From Stictocephala bisonia (taxonomy: Eukaryota; Arthropoda; Insecta; Hemiptera; Membracidae), in NCBI GenBank assembly GCA_035578905.1, contig JAQJVL010000156.1, positions 558,001-622,000 on the forward strand: a DNA stretch of 64,000 bases, in the 5' to 3' direction. The notes beneath the pieces were generated by a model. It did no database searches, was not told the DNA's origin, and saw nothing but the letters and a program-made list of their open reading frames with translations. The translations under genes and the position numbers were made by a program. Within the stretch, counting starts at the first letter, position 1. Each line of letters begins with the position of its first letter. Positions 11,361 to 23,411 of the stretch are shown here, piece by piece.

Positions 11361-11554
11361 GTCGACGAGTCACGATAAGTCCTCTTAACGTCATGTCTCT
11401 GTGGTATTGAAGGCCCTGATTTCCATTGAAACAGTACAAGTCATGTAGTACCTGTCGTAATTACTAATTATGATATGTACACTATATGACTTGAGCTGTT
11501 TCAATGTAAATCAGCGCCTTCAATATCACAGGGACATGAAGTTCAGTAAGCGAC
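11361..11554. mobile_element. MITE with about 60-bp inverted ends
   Basis: The block from about 11390 (tcatgtctctgtggtattga) to 11450 recurs inverted at 11490-11540, with scattered mismatches. The outermost gtcg and cgac at 11361 and 11551-11554 are also complementary. About 194 bp, no coding capacity. Superfamily not assigned; no certain target-site duplication. Confidence 0.7.
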
Positions 11555-11559
11555 TATTA

Positions 11560-12730
11560 AGCCAAATATATTGGGATGATTCTAATTATGTTACCATATT
11601 ATGAAATATATTGTACAAAATGTACTTTATTTTATATTTGTATTGTTAATTAATATTTTATGAGCATATTTATAAAAAATGCTCTTTATATTATATTTTA
11701 ACTAAATAAAATAAATTGAAGTAATTTATATGTTGAAATAGTTATTTTTTCAAATTACCCAAAACATGTGATATAATTAGTAGAAATAATTGTTGTTTTG
11801 TTAATTACAATACAAATTTATTTCCCAGTGTTTTAGTTCATAGTTTGATTTCGACCCGCAGTAATATCCTAATGCACACCCTTAAGCTTGGCTGCAATAC
11901 TTTTGGCCTGGACTGTCCATCTTCTTTGGAAACAGTTTATCTCACCAGCTAAGTTGCAACTTATTGTGGCTCAGTACATTATCAAACATACTATTAGGGC
12001 CTTTCCAGTCAATCCCTGTCAAATTTCAAGGAGACCAACCTTGAGTCCTCTGCAGTCAGTTATTCACCATTCCATGTGCCTTTGTGACATAACAAGGCTG
12101 TTAACATGAATTTAAAAAGATACTATTGTTACAAAGTTTTATTTAATTCACTCTTTTTTCATTGAATTTGTATTCAAACTTGCAAACAATATTATGTTGA
12201 AGGTTATCATACAATAAGGTAATTATCTATTTAGCAATATTATCATTAATAATAAACACAAATGACTATAAATAGTAAAATGTAGGTTAAATGAACTCAA
12301 GACATTTTCAATGCTCTCTTTTTATTTCGTAATAGTTTACAAAACATAATTTAACAGTATAAATATAATTTTGTTTCTTTAAGTTTTCAATTACATATAT
12401 GTGAAAAATGATTATATAATAATGGTTCTAATAGGGAAAAGAAACATGTAATACAATGTAGCTGGGTTAAAAAACAACATACAGAAGAAATATTATTAAC
12501 CTCTTTTTATAATGAGGTTGAGATACTAATCATTATTTACACGGTTCAAGTTAAACCATGTAATCCAGCATATTCCATCAAACTACAGCTCTAAAATTAA
12601 TACATTTTTAATTTCGTGTGGCTACTTTGGTTGTTTATAAACTACATAAAATAACACAAAATAAGCTCATATTTGATAAATTACTTTAAATCAAAATTTC
12701 TTCTAATGGCTCGGTAAAATTTAATCTTAA
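11560..12730. other. AT-rich stretch with no recognisable feature
   Basis: Short open frames are present, but none has splice support or a recognisable peptide. Confidence 0.5.
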
Positions 12731-12736
12731 CCTTAA

Positions 12737-14204
12737 CCCTTTGCACTCGAAAGGCCACTGGCAGTGGCCAGTTCCTACTCCTAGACAACTCGGTATTAGT
12801 TTCCGTTCGAACTGTCCTCCCATGTCGCATGGCCACTGTGAGCCACCATCTTGTGCTATGCATCAGCCATGTCGTCTGTCAGTTGTTACTGGTTCGGAAT
12901 TGTTTTGTTGACAATCTGCTGATATGGCAAAATGGACATTTAAAACCCCATGTAATTAACATAACTTTGTTTTAATGATAAATTTTAAACTACGTTGTAC
13001 CACAATAACAGTTTAACCCTTTTGGTGCTATGGCTTATTACTCACTCACATACCCAAAAATGCTAGCCAAATTTAGCCGAAAATGCAGAAGTTCAGAAAA
13101 AAAATCATACCATACTTATTTGAAGAGATATCTTTATACATTTTTTTATATTGCTCAGGATGAGTTGGAGAATAAATATGTACCCAATGTTTGGCCGAAA
13201 TAAAAATTTTTATAACTGAAAAACGAAAAAGAAAAACAAAAAAATTTTTGTTAACTTTTTTTGAGTTTGATATAACATGATAATGTTATATCAAACTTAA
13301 CTATAAACAACTAAGATAAAATATAAAACTGATAAAACACAATACTAATTATAAAACAGTAATACAAATTATATTACACGGCAAAACAATACTTCTAACA
13401 CAGCACTAGCATACTAGCAGCTGACTAGCTTGAAAACGTAAACAAACAATCTGGTCAAGTATTATTCTTCTCCAAAGCGATAGTTATAACCATCCCAAAG
13501 ACAACGAAACAGTGAAAAAGCAATACCTTGAAGCTTTTGGAACACAACTACGATCATAGCAGCCAGTAACATTAATTTCATACGGCATAATATACGAAAT
13601 ACGGATAGTCGCTGGCAGCGATTCTCGCACTTTAAGACTAAACTGTGGAATCGCTGACAGCGATGCTGTAGCACTAAAAGGGTTAAGAGAAATGAAAGAA
13701 TATTAGTGAGTTTGTTTCGAGTAAGTCACGGATATTATCTGATCATAAGTTATCATTTCCCTCCATATTCACTAAATACTGAAATGCTAACGTAACTGGA
13801 ACTAAAACACTAATATATAAATAATACATTTTGAAAATATATGGCTATTTTATTACTTTGAGGACTGATCACTTAGCAATACAAACACTATGTAGCGGCT
13901 TGCGAGCACTGAGGCAGAGAGGTTAGATCTATGGAACACAACAGCTGGCTAAAATAGTGGGAAACTGACAGATGCTTAGTTTTATAGTTTCTCAACAGGT
14001 TACCCCATCTTACAGAGGAATACTTTTGTAAAAGATATACTAAAAGCAGAACTGAATCGTGGCCACTGACAATGGCCGTGCGATCTGGGAGGACATTTTA
14101 CAACAACAAAAATTACAAGCTGTCATAGAAATGGCTATGGTCACTCATAGTGGCCATACCAACCCAAAGGACAGTTCTTAAAGAGCCCTCTCGAGTGCAA
14201 ACAC
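12737..14204. mobile_element. piggyBac-like non-autonomous element (outer, interrupted)
   Basis: TTAA at 12733-12736 is followed by ccctttgcactcgaaagg. The right side near 14190-14204 carries the inverse (ccctctcgagtgcaaac), with its very end eroded and no clean TTAA. Subterminal palindromes of ggccact/agtggcc type occur at both ends (12752-12768 and about 14060-14160). A second TTAA-flanked element sits inside at 13017-13682. No transposase frame remains. Confidence 0.55.
13017..13682. mobile_element. piggyBac-like MITE nested in another
   Basis: Perfect TTAA duplications at 13013-13016 and 13683-13686 bracket inverted ends cccttttggtgctatggc (left) and its partner gctgtagcactaaaaggg (right). 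The centre holds a palindrome (agtttgatataacat and its inverse near 13265-13297). About 666 bp with no transposase. TTAA with CCC-starting ends is diagnostic of piggyBac-type elements. Confidence 0.8.
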
Positions 14205-14209
14205 TATTT

Positions 14210-16225
14210 ACTGCTTAACTTTAGATTCGTCAGTCTTTTTTAAAAGTATGCATTAGTTTTTCTTGGGTTTGGCTAGCATTTCTACTCAGAAAGAATTGGG
14301 ACCTTCTGGTATCATCATCATCCTGTATATACTTAAATAGTAACTAAACTAAAAAAAAATGTTCTACCTGCACTGAAGTGGCTTTCTTTAACAGCTTGAT
14401 ACCAACATACAGACACATATAGAGTAAGATGAGTTACGCCTCATTTATGTACTTATTAAATTACAAGCAAATATTTATCAATCAATAATATTAAAATTAA
14501 GAAAAAATCGAATCTCACTATAAGGTCAGTTAGTAAATAAACACCATTTTAAAATTACATACATATTATTCAGAACAATTGACAATAGTATTTTTAAAAT
14601 TGTACTCTAAGAGGATTAACATGACCTCTTAGTTACATTTCAACAACATAAGAAGATAAGAATCATCCTGTGCAAATGTTATTGTTAACTGTTTAACTTA
14701 AAGTAACTTTAAAGTTTAACTTTAAAGTTTAAAGTTAACTTGGGACTGAATAAAAAAATCTAAAAATTGAAGAATTATAATTAATACATCAAATCTTCAA
14801 AACACGACCTCATTTAGGTAATAAACTATCAATTAATGCTTCTACTGTCATCAGGAAGACACATGGTCTACTTGAGCTGGAAGCGAGTGACAATAGTTGG
14901 TATTTACAATGTTTTAGCTTAGCTTATAACATAACACTAATTACTGTGTAAAAAAATTGATCAGCAAAAAAAATGAGTTTTGGACCTCAATAAGTCGGGT
15001 CCAATTTATACAATCAAAATTTTACATGTATAAAAGACAATCGACCTATAATATTTTTAATTAAAACCCTATTATTTTTAAATCATCAACAATTACTAAA
15101 AACCTGTGCTTTCCATTAACTAAAACAATACATAAGCAAGATAGAATTAATTCATAAATTTTAAAACTACAGCTTATTTAAAATTATGGTATTTAATGTA
15201 AAACTAAACACTTATTGAATCTTGACATTTTTATCACAAGTGGGTAAACTCAGGTTTATATGTTCTGGGAAACTCATTTTTTTGCTTCAAAGAATCGAAA
15301 AACCTACTTTTAGCAAATGTTATTTTTTATCATATCTTTGTTATTTAGTATAATTTTCCTAAATTAAGAAATAAATTTTGGTATGATTTTACCCTGAACA
15401 CAAATTTAAAAACTCTTGGTATATGGCAATTATTTCTTGAGATAATATGAAAAAAGTGACTTAAGCATGCAAATTGAATATACAGACATGTTTGCTGTCA
15501 TAATAAAAACAACTAACCACAAAAAACAAATTTTCTTTATATTTTCAACAGATAGATTTATAGAGAGACTAGGCTCCCAATTGTAATGAAATTTAGTTTA
15601 GGATATATAGGGTTAAGTAAGTGAAGTTTTTTTTTTTTTTTTTTTTACCAAAACAAATAAAAACCATAATAATTGAAAATAATATTGAAAAATAAATATT
15701 GTTAACAAAAGTTGGTTTTGATTATCTGGTAAAAACAAGTTTTCAATTTTTCTATAAAAAATGAGTTTTCCACAATTCAAAACAACTTTCCTTATAACTA
15801 CAAACTAATTAAAAAATAAATAAATACATGTTGTTTTATGAGTTGACCTATTAATTATTTTTTCTTATTGAATATATTCTACAATTAAAAAATATGTCAA
15901 ACAATTACTTGATAGGTAGGATAATTGAATATTCAATAACAGTTATTTAATTATGGGTCATTTAAAAATGAATAAAGACATCAAATTTTCCTTGCACAGA
16001 TCAATAGTCTATGAGGAATGGGCAAGGTAAGGTTAAGAAGATCGGCCTCCCCTTAAAAAAAAAAATAAATAAATAAGTTTTAGCCTTGACCACAGAAACA
16101 AACTGACTGTCAAAGGTAATACATTTTCTGTAGATGCATCTGTGATCTAACGGTGATTGGTTTCAAATAGGCGCTCAGATGACTGTTATACTATTAGCTC
16201 GGCTATCACTCACTTAGTGTAAGCT
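14210..16225. other. AT-rich stretch with no recognisable gene
   Basis: Contains a run of T at 15627-15646 and low-complexity segments. No splice-supported frame and no familiar element end seen. Confidence 0.5.
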
Positions 16226-16226
16226 G

Positions 16227-16249
16227 GAGAGAGAGAGAGAGAGAGAGAG
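16227..16249. repeat. GA microsatellite
   Basis: About eleven GA dinucleotides. Confidence 0.95.
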
Positions 16250-16259
16250 GGACACCGAA

Positions 16260-17425
16260 GATGAAATAATAATTTTACTGAACAGGAATTCTAGCTTCAC
16301 TGGACCCATACGAGCGGACAGTCTTCTTGTTTCTATAGTCATAGGTTTTATATTGAATATTTTGTAGAGGTACATTATGGAAATTTGGTACTAGGAATGG
16401 GGACTAATATTCTTACAAACTGATGACATAAGTTGTAAGTTTACGGGGAAAATATACTTGCTACTTCACCTTGCCTAGTTATGACTATTTAATGGATTTT
16501 TCAAACACATTGAGGAGAAAATTATAGCAAGGCTAGGTTTTTTTGTAAGCACAACAAAGTTATGAATATTAGCAACAAATTTTAAATATACTTATTAATC
16601 AAAAGCCAAGCCAATTTAATAGGCACACATCATACGAGAATTACTCCAGTTACTTGGAAAAGGTCATGTCGAGTGTTAGAAAGAAATAACATAATAGTAT
16701 TATGGAAAGTAAAATCTATAAAAAACATTTTAATACTAAATACTAATTGAATAACAAAGATAAAAATATATAAATTATTATAAAAATAAAGAGGAAGATT
16801 GAAATAATATTTTAAATGCTATAGCTTATAAAATATGATTCATTAAAGCTTTATTCTAATATATATTACAAATATATCCAGCTTAGTTGTTTGAAATAAT
16901 ATAAATATTTGATAGCTTTCTTCATCATATAATGTTAAATTTGTGATGAAAGGTGCAAATTGTTCACTTGCCTTCAACTCCAGATCTAAGTTTTACAGTG
17001 ACAGTTGCCTAACTCATTTGCCTCAACAGTCCAGAGTGTCCTAGGCCTCTTGGGAGTTTATAAAGAAATTAATGTTGCAAAGCAAAGTATTTTGACAGAT
17101 ATAATGTGTGGTACAAATTCAATTAACTGTATATTAAACTTGTGTTAAATCACACGTAAATTATCAATTATTTTCACCACAGATCATATGTATGAGTAAA
17201 ATATATATCCATATTCATCAATATTTATAAAAACTACATGTTTTACAATTTTATTTAAAGAATTATTAAATACTTAATTTAATTATTTAATTTACACTTG
17301 AAAAAGACCATTAAGTTGAAACATGTTCTGTGAAATAATTTTAATAAAAATGTTAAGTACTCTGTTTGAATTTTATTACATCCTAAAAATATATATTGAA
17401 TGTTTTTTTTATTCAACAATATATA
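16260..17425. other. AT-rich stretch with no recognisable gene
   Basis: No supported feature. Confidence 0.5.
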
Positions 17426-17426
17426 A

Positions 17427-17430
<4 letters not shown>

Positions 17431-17475
<45 letters not shown>
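17431..17475. repeat. AT microsatellite
   Basis: About 22 AT dinucleotides in an already AT-rich context. Confidence 0.95.
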
Positions 17476-17480
<5 letters not shown>

Positions 17481-18002
17481 ATATGTTATTAATATAACAT
17501 AATAAATTAATGTTCGCATCACAGAATATTCAGTGACAAGTTAATAAAAAATAAATCTTACTTGGATATAATTTATGAATAAGTTTATCAAGAGTTATTT
17601 AATCATGAATAATTTCAATTAAGACTACACACAGGAAAACTACATTTTATAATCTGCTTCCTAGCATTTCATAATTCTATGATAACTGATTGTAGTATGT
17701 TTAGGCCACATCATACACTTTTTCAGCTACTAAGTGAATTGCTTTCGCAGGTCTTGGTTTGTACTTTTTTTTCTGTTAAAGGTAAACACATGCAGACTTA
17801 CAACAAACAAATCTGACACTGACAGATGATATTATGGTTTTCAGAGAATCTGAAAGCTAATCAACTGCAAAAACTGTAACTACAAAAACTGTAATATGTA
17901 TCAACTCAAATAATATACTGAGTAACAAAGTTAACGTTTTTGTAATGGTATGCACAATGAAAATTCTGGTAAAGCTTGTGCATTTTTTAAAGCGAATATT
18001 AA

Positions 18003-18640
18003 CCCTTTCGATGCCGGGCATATTTTCCCTTGGTATGCGAGAAATGCCGGGGGTATTTTTAGTGAATATGCATAGTTTACGTTATTTTGTTCAAACTTTG
18101 TTATTTTTCAATATATTTTCATAATTATTTTTTGGTTTTTCTTGTTTTGAAATGCTCTTTTTACTACTTATATATTTTCTTAAATAAAATATTGGTTTTA
18201 ATTTGTAAAATCAACTTTTTTTAGAAATTAAAAATTTTTTTTAATTTTTCAATTTTGAAACTTTTCAGACCATACAAAAAAAATACTAGGGCTATAAAAG
18301 TGACTTTATTTGAAAGAACATTTAATTACTAACATGCATACCAAATTTCAAAGTCTTACCTTGAAAATCCCAGGATTTATCGTAATTTTTTTCGACAGTA
18401 CAAAGTCACATATTTGTCACACTCGAGCGATTATTTCAAGTGTGACAAATATATTTTAACAAACGAACATTTAAAAGATGTTTAAAACACTTTTTCTGAG
18501 TACAATAATCAATTCTCAACAGATTGGTACCGTATATGTGGCATATTAACAAAAATGCCTTATCGGAAAAAAAAATTACGAGCGGTCCGAAATATCGGAC
18601 CGCGGCATTTTTAGCATAACTACCGCTGTCCGAAGTGTGG
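18003..18640. mobile_element. piggyBac-like element, right end lost
   Basis: TTAA at 17999-18002 is followed by ccctttcgatgccgggcata, the form of a piggyBac-like terminus. The right part holds a strong palindrome (gcggtccgaaatatcggacc at about 18580-18601) and gcggcatttttagcat, which partly mirrors the left end. The element then runs into a SINE near 18640, and no right TTAA is seen. Confidence 0.5.
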
Positions 18641-19060
18641 ATAACCAGTGTAGTCTGGTTACTAATTGAGTTCGACTTATGTTCAGAAAGGTCCATTTGT
18701 TAATAGCTAGGGCAACTAAGGCACCTACAGCTTTACGTGGAATCTGAACCACTTAGTATTGGTCTGATTTTCAGCTAATTGACAAGCATGATACACAGCA
18801 TCCAAACCTTAACTTACCCCAACACGGACACAATTAGGCTTCTCTAGTTGTGTCCACGCCAAAGCCAACCATAGAGAAGACACCAGGACTAAAAAAGAAC
18901 CTATCGCCTACAATCTCCCCAACACTTTGCCTAAGTAGCTGGGTTACAACATTATGCCACCAGTGCTGAACTTAAACATAACAAATAACCTCTGGGTCTG
19001 GAAGTTAGCTTAACACTGCAAAGTCTGCAGCTTATCTAAAAGCAGGGTTAAAAATTGTAA
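18615..19060 (-). mobile_element. tRNA-derived SINE, family B
   Basis: Homologous over most of its length to the copy at 40398-40860. Read on the minus strand it contains ggttcagattcc, which fits the pol III B box, followed by acgtaaagctgtaggt. The tail side at lower coordinates carries the family stretch tagtctggttac. Confidence 0.65.
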
Positions 19061-19498
19061 ACATATAACTGGATCAACTTGTAAAGCCAGCTCACAAGTT
19101 TTGCTCTGAACCGATTAAGTATCTGTCTACATCAAAATAATCAAGTGGTCAAAAGGTAGAACACCCTTGACCTTTACCTTGGCTCCCAGTGGCAACAATC
19201 AACAATGCTCCTCCTAGGTTAGATGAAGAGAAACTCTGTGGGTATTTAATCATATATTATCCACTCTTAATATTAAACAGGACCTTTCTCAAATAGAAAA
19301 TCAATTGAAATCACTTATTCTACCGTTATTTAGTTTTCTAGTTTTTGAAAGGGGAAAACTTTTTCTAATATAGACAAGACGTAATCTTTGAGGTTGATCG
19401 ATGATTAAAAAAAAGGTTTTAAACCTTCAATCCAAAAAAGCACTCTGTGTTAATTGAAGGAATAAAATAACTTTAACTTTGTGTACACATAATCCAAC

Positions 19499-19612
19499 TT
19501 GCCAGTGTGGCTAAGGCTTCGGACTACGGAGAGCAAGGTCCAAGGTTCCAATCCCTAACTGAGCCAACGATCAGTACTTCACTCATTGAATAAAGTTCAC
19601 ACACAGAAAGAA
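19499..19612 (+). mobile_element. tRNA-derived SINE, family A
   Basis: Reads gccagtgtggctaaggcttc at the head, then a B box ggttccaatccc near 19544, then gagccaacgatcagtacttc and the family tail cactcattgaataaagtt. Compared with the copy at 63520-63663 it lacks several bases in the A-box region. Confidence 0.75.
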
Positions 19613-20038
19613 TTTATTAAGATTTAGATTTAATTTTGTCACTGAATATTCTTAAAAATATATGTATGTTGAAATATATAACTTGTTTGCTGCAGCAATA
19701 AAATCAATTATTTTGATATTCTTTTCATATTGTATTATTATTGTGAAATTAATAAAAAATACCATATAAAGTAGAGCTATCACTGGAAAATTACTAGATG
19801 TTTATGAAATTATTTATTTACTAATTAAAATTGGAACGATACTCTTATAGCATTGAGAACCAACAAATGAAAAAAATATGTACTAAAAATGTTAAATTGT
19901 TCATTGTCTAAAACTTTTTTATTTATTCAACAGTAATTTATATATTTAAATCATTGTATATTTCAAGCTCACACACGCAATAGTTCAGTTGCAGTTGATT
20001 TTTATTATTTTTTTTTTTTTTTGAGAGATTATTTCTAG

Positions 20039-20273
20039 GAGATAAGATTAATCTTCATAGAGAATTATTTGGAATATGGGAACAAACACAATAAAATTAT
20101 TTTAAGAGGAAGACAAACTTTGGGTTTTGTTAAAGAAATTTTGTTAGGTTTACTTGAACACCCAGATGAAGATGTCAGTTGCATTAAAATTATATGTATT
20201 CTTAAGTTACGTATGTTGTGTTTAGTGAATATACCAAAGTTTGCTAAGCCTTCCGTTAAACTAAACAAGAATA
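20039..20273 (+). CDS. Candidate internal exon of an unidentified plus-strand gene
   Basis: A long T-rich tract ending tttctag (AG at 20037-20038) precedes a frame open for 78 codons plus one base, ending at a consensus donor GTAAGT (20274). The peptide starts EIRLIFIENYLEYGNKH, includes LGFVKEILLGLLEHPDEDV and ends near KFAKPSVKLNKN. Alternating hydrophobic and charged residues suggest an all-helical region. I do not recognise the family. The frame leaves phase 1, and the exon-like segment at 26221-26299 could continue it in open frame, but that would place the gene antisense within the transporter gene. Either a real exon or a well-preserved relic. Confidence 0.4.
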
Positions 20274-20359
20274 GTAAGTACTTTCTAAATGTTTTAAATC
20301 AGTTTATTACACGTGTTTTGGTGTTGAATATCTTCATTCACCTTTACTAATTTTTTGTA

Positions 20360-21980
20360 TTACTAAGGCAGCAATAATTAATTTTGCCTTAGTATCACAA
20401 ATGAGTATTCTGACACTGGAAGAGGGAATGAAGTGATTGTTTTAGAATAAGACAAAAGTTTCCTTAAAAAAATCTGTGGCAAATGAACAGTGGGAGATTA
20501 CTCAGCTGATCATTTTAAGTTATATGGGTTACAACTGGAAAAATTACACATTTATCATAAATCTCATTGCCTTCAACTAAGCTAGACTCATGTGATTTGC
20601 TATCATCCCAAAACTCACGACGAGAGCCTGAGGTTAACAAATAATAACAGTGTTGACATCAATAATCAAGCTAAAACCTTCGGTAATGTACAGTAAAACT
20701 AATGTATAGTCTACACTGTCTGATTGAGTTAGGCAAATGGTTTGAGCAATTCTGTTGCATGATATTTATATAAATACAAGTAAATACATACTAATTATTA
20801 TTAAGCTCATTTTTTTCAAGCGAGACACCTTGTTGATAGTAATTAACTCAATCTAATTCCTATCTTTAGATTTACTAATTGGAGAAATCAGGTCACTGGA
20901 TGGAATCTGTAACAAAAGATAATTATGTGAAACGTACTAATCTGCGTATTTAAAAAGTACAAGAACCTGAACATGATATAAACTGAATAGGGCAGGTTTT
21001 GGAATATTCCATGTTGGAAGCATTCGGTGCAGTTAACTGTTTGGGCAGCAAGTGAAAATTCATGAATGAATAAAGTTAGAATATTTTTCAATTCATGATA
21101 TGAGGACAAATGGTTACCTGCATTCAAATATGCAAGAAGAAATTAAACAAAACCTTTCCTATTCTTCACTTGGGAAAACCTTTGGACCAATAAAAGACTG
21201 GTAAAGATACGAAAAAAAGAAATTTTTTAGTGAGAGGGCATGAAAATTAGTTTAAGTTAAATGGCAGATTAAATTTAAACACAGAAGTTGGGGAACAATG
21301 ACAAATATTCAAAAACGGTATGAGAAAATGGATGAATACTAAAATTCCTTTATTCGTGCATATTTAGTAGAGAATAGTTGTCGTAACTACATTACATGGT
21401 TTTATTTCAGTGAGGATCAGGTGGTGGATTAAAAATACATATTGTTGTAATTTCTGGGGTTTTATTTAACTATGTCCTCCTTTGGATGGAGCATTCATTA
21501 CTAAAATTGATACAGAAACAGCGTCAAAAGATTTTGTGTTTTTTTTTATGTCTCTGCTGCTGAAACTGTTATATTTTCAATACGTTGTATTACTACGTTA
21601 GCAGTAATTACCACTTGAAGCCTTCTATGTAACTCTCATACAAGACTTGGTGTGGTTTCTAAGGAGATGCTCTCCGACTCCTTCTGTACTGCTTATTTGG
21701 CTTCATATAAAGTTTGTAGATCCTGACTCTGAATTTGGTTCAAGCGTGATCAGTAGTAAACAAAGAATAAAAATTACATAATGTTATTCTTGATAATTTC
21801 AAAGAGCACAGAATGAAAAAATATTTCATTAGCTTTAGTTTGCACCGGTAATTAAGTCTAACAACCGGTGTATAAGTGAGCAGTGATAGATTTATACAAC
21901 TGATGTGCTTTGACACCAGGCGACAACGGTATTTCAGGGCAGGGTGCAATCGACGCCTCAGGCACCGACTGAGTTTGTAG
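20360..21980. other. No recognisable gene
   Basis: Searched for a next exon after 20273. Weak splice-like sites exist but no convincing frame. Confidence 0.4.
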
Positions 21981-21989
21981 GGTTAAAGG

Positions 21990-22580
21990 AAAGTGAGACA
22001 GAGCCCTAGAGTTAGAAGTGAATGAAACCAAGCCACTTAACCTTCCTGGGAGTGAACTCTACAACTTCCCAAAGTTTCATGGTGATTCGATGAATGGTTT
22101 AGTAATGCATAAAGAACATATACACATACATTTGTTTTTATGTATATGGATTCTTTTTTATACACATAATCATATCAAAAATCGTTTAAACAACCTATAG
22201 TTAACTTAATTCATCCATGTTTTGTATTGCTGAATGCTATTTAGTTCATATTGATTATTATTTGTTACATATTTGTTACCTATTTATTACATATTTATTT
22301 ATTAACTATTTATTGTATATTTATAAAATATTTTTCAAGTTCTTGGGCCTTATAACTTGTAAATATGTAGTGCTTGTTTATTAATTTGTTTAGTAGTGTG
22401 TAGACTGGCTGGTTGAATGAAATATTTATTGGGTTCAAAATGTTAAAATGTTTTGCTTCAGTGTAATTGGGTATATGCCTGTATTGTTGCGTGAAATAAA
22501 ATAAAATAAAAAATGCAATAAGCACAATATAAATCACCTTAAACCCCGTATGAAGGAAGGGTACTCTGCAAGTATTTCAT
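21990..22580. repeat. Dispersed repeat, 3'-UTR-like, copy 1 with insertion
   Basis: The stretch caaagtttcatggtgattcg, followed by cacatacat, resembles the 3' region of RTE-type elements (inference). The later part (gtttaaacaacctatagtta and ataaaccccgta-type sequence) recurs at 23130-23300. A 273-bp insertion at about 22237-22509 splits this copy. Confidence 0.5.
22237..22509 (+). mobile_element. Retro-insertion with A-rich tail
   Basis: The surrounding repeat is continuous at 23130-23300 but is interrupted here between gaatgc and aataagcac. The inserted DNA ends in gaaataaaataaaataaa and is flanked by short direct repeats (aatgc). This fits a short 5'-truncated non-LTR insertion on the plus strand. 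Confidence 0.6.
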
Positions 22581-23129
22581 AACAATTTTATTTAATTAAA
22601 AATCCTTAACTAAAATATTCACTAATGGTGTATGTATAGAGGCTTTATGACTAAGTAAGTTTTCACAGTTTTTTAAACTCAAAGAAGACTACAATAGTCT
22701 TAATTTCATTTGGTAAATTGATAAAAACTTTACTTCCACAATATGAAGGTTTACTTTCAAATAAGGCGAGCCTGTGATTAGAAAATGATAAATTATACTA
22801 ACCTTGTGTATTATAATTATGGTGATTGCCTAATAACATTCTTAAAGTCTCTAGTTACTATGCCTATCTTTATTTTGAAATTCCATCAGGGCACTGCCCC
22901 AGGGGCTCTAAGAAGTATCAATGCAAGCCCTGTGGCAATACCAATTTGACATTTGTTTATAATAGTTTCATTACTCAGCTCTTAGAATAAACTTACATAG
23001 TTCCGAGGTAAATAACTTATCAAACTTAACCAAAACCTGATTTTGCGCTCACATATTTCATGCAGAGAAACCTTCACATTTTCACAAAGGCAAAAAAGCT
23101 GTAAATAATATTTAAACTTTCTTTGTAAA

Positions 23130-23300
23130 ACTTTCTTTTCTATAAACACAATCACACTAAAAATTGTTTAAATAACCTAGAGTTAACTTTTTTAGTCCAT
23201 GTTTTCGATTACTGAATGCAATAAGCATAATATAAATCAACATAAACCCCGTACGAAGGATGGGTACTCTACTAGTGATTTATAACAGAATCGTTCCAAT
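23130..23300. repeat. Dispersed repeat, copy 2 (uninterrupted)
   Basis: Matches 22130-22236 joined to 22510-22580: both read through ataatataaatca-type sequence, aaaccccgta and gggtactct. It serves as the empty-site reference for the insertion at 22237-22509. Confidence 0.65.
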
Positions 23301-23411
23301 TTCATCTGCGTATTGTCTTTTGATTTTTTTCGTAGCAGTAAAATAATATAAAGTATTTTTAGCAGCAGTTGTCCCATGGCTAACATTACACAATGCTTTT
23401 ATAATTCAGAC

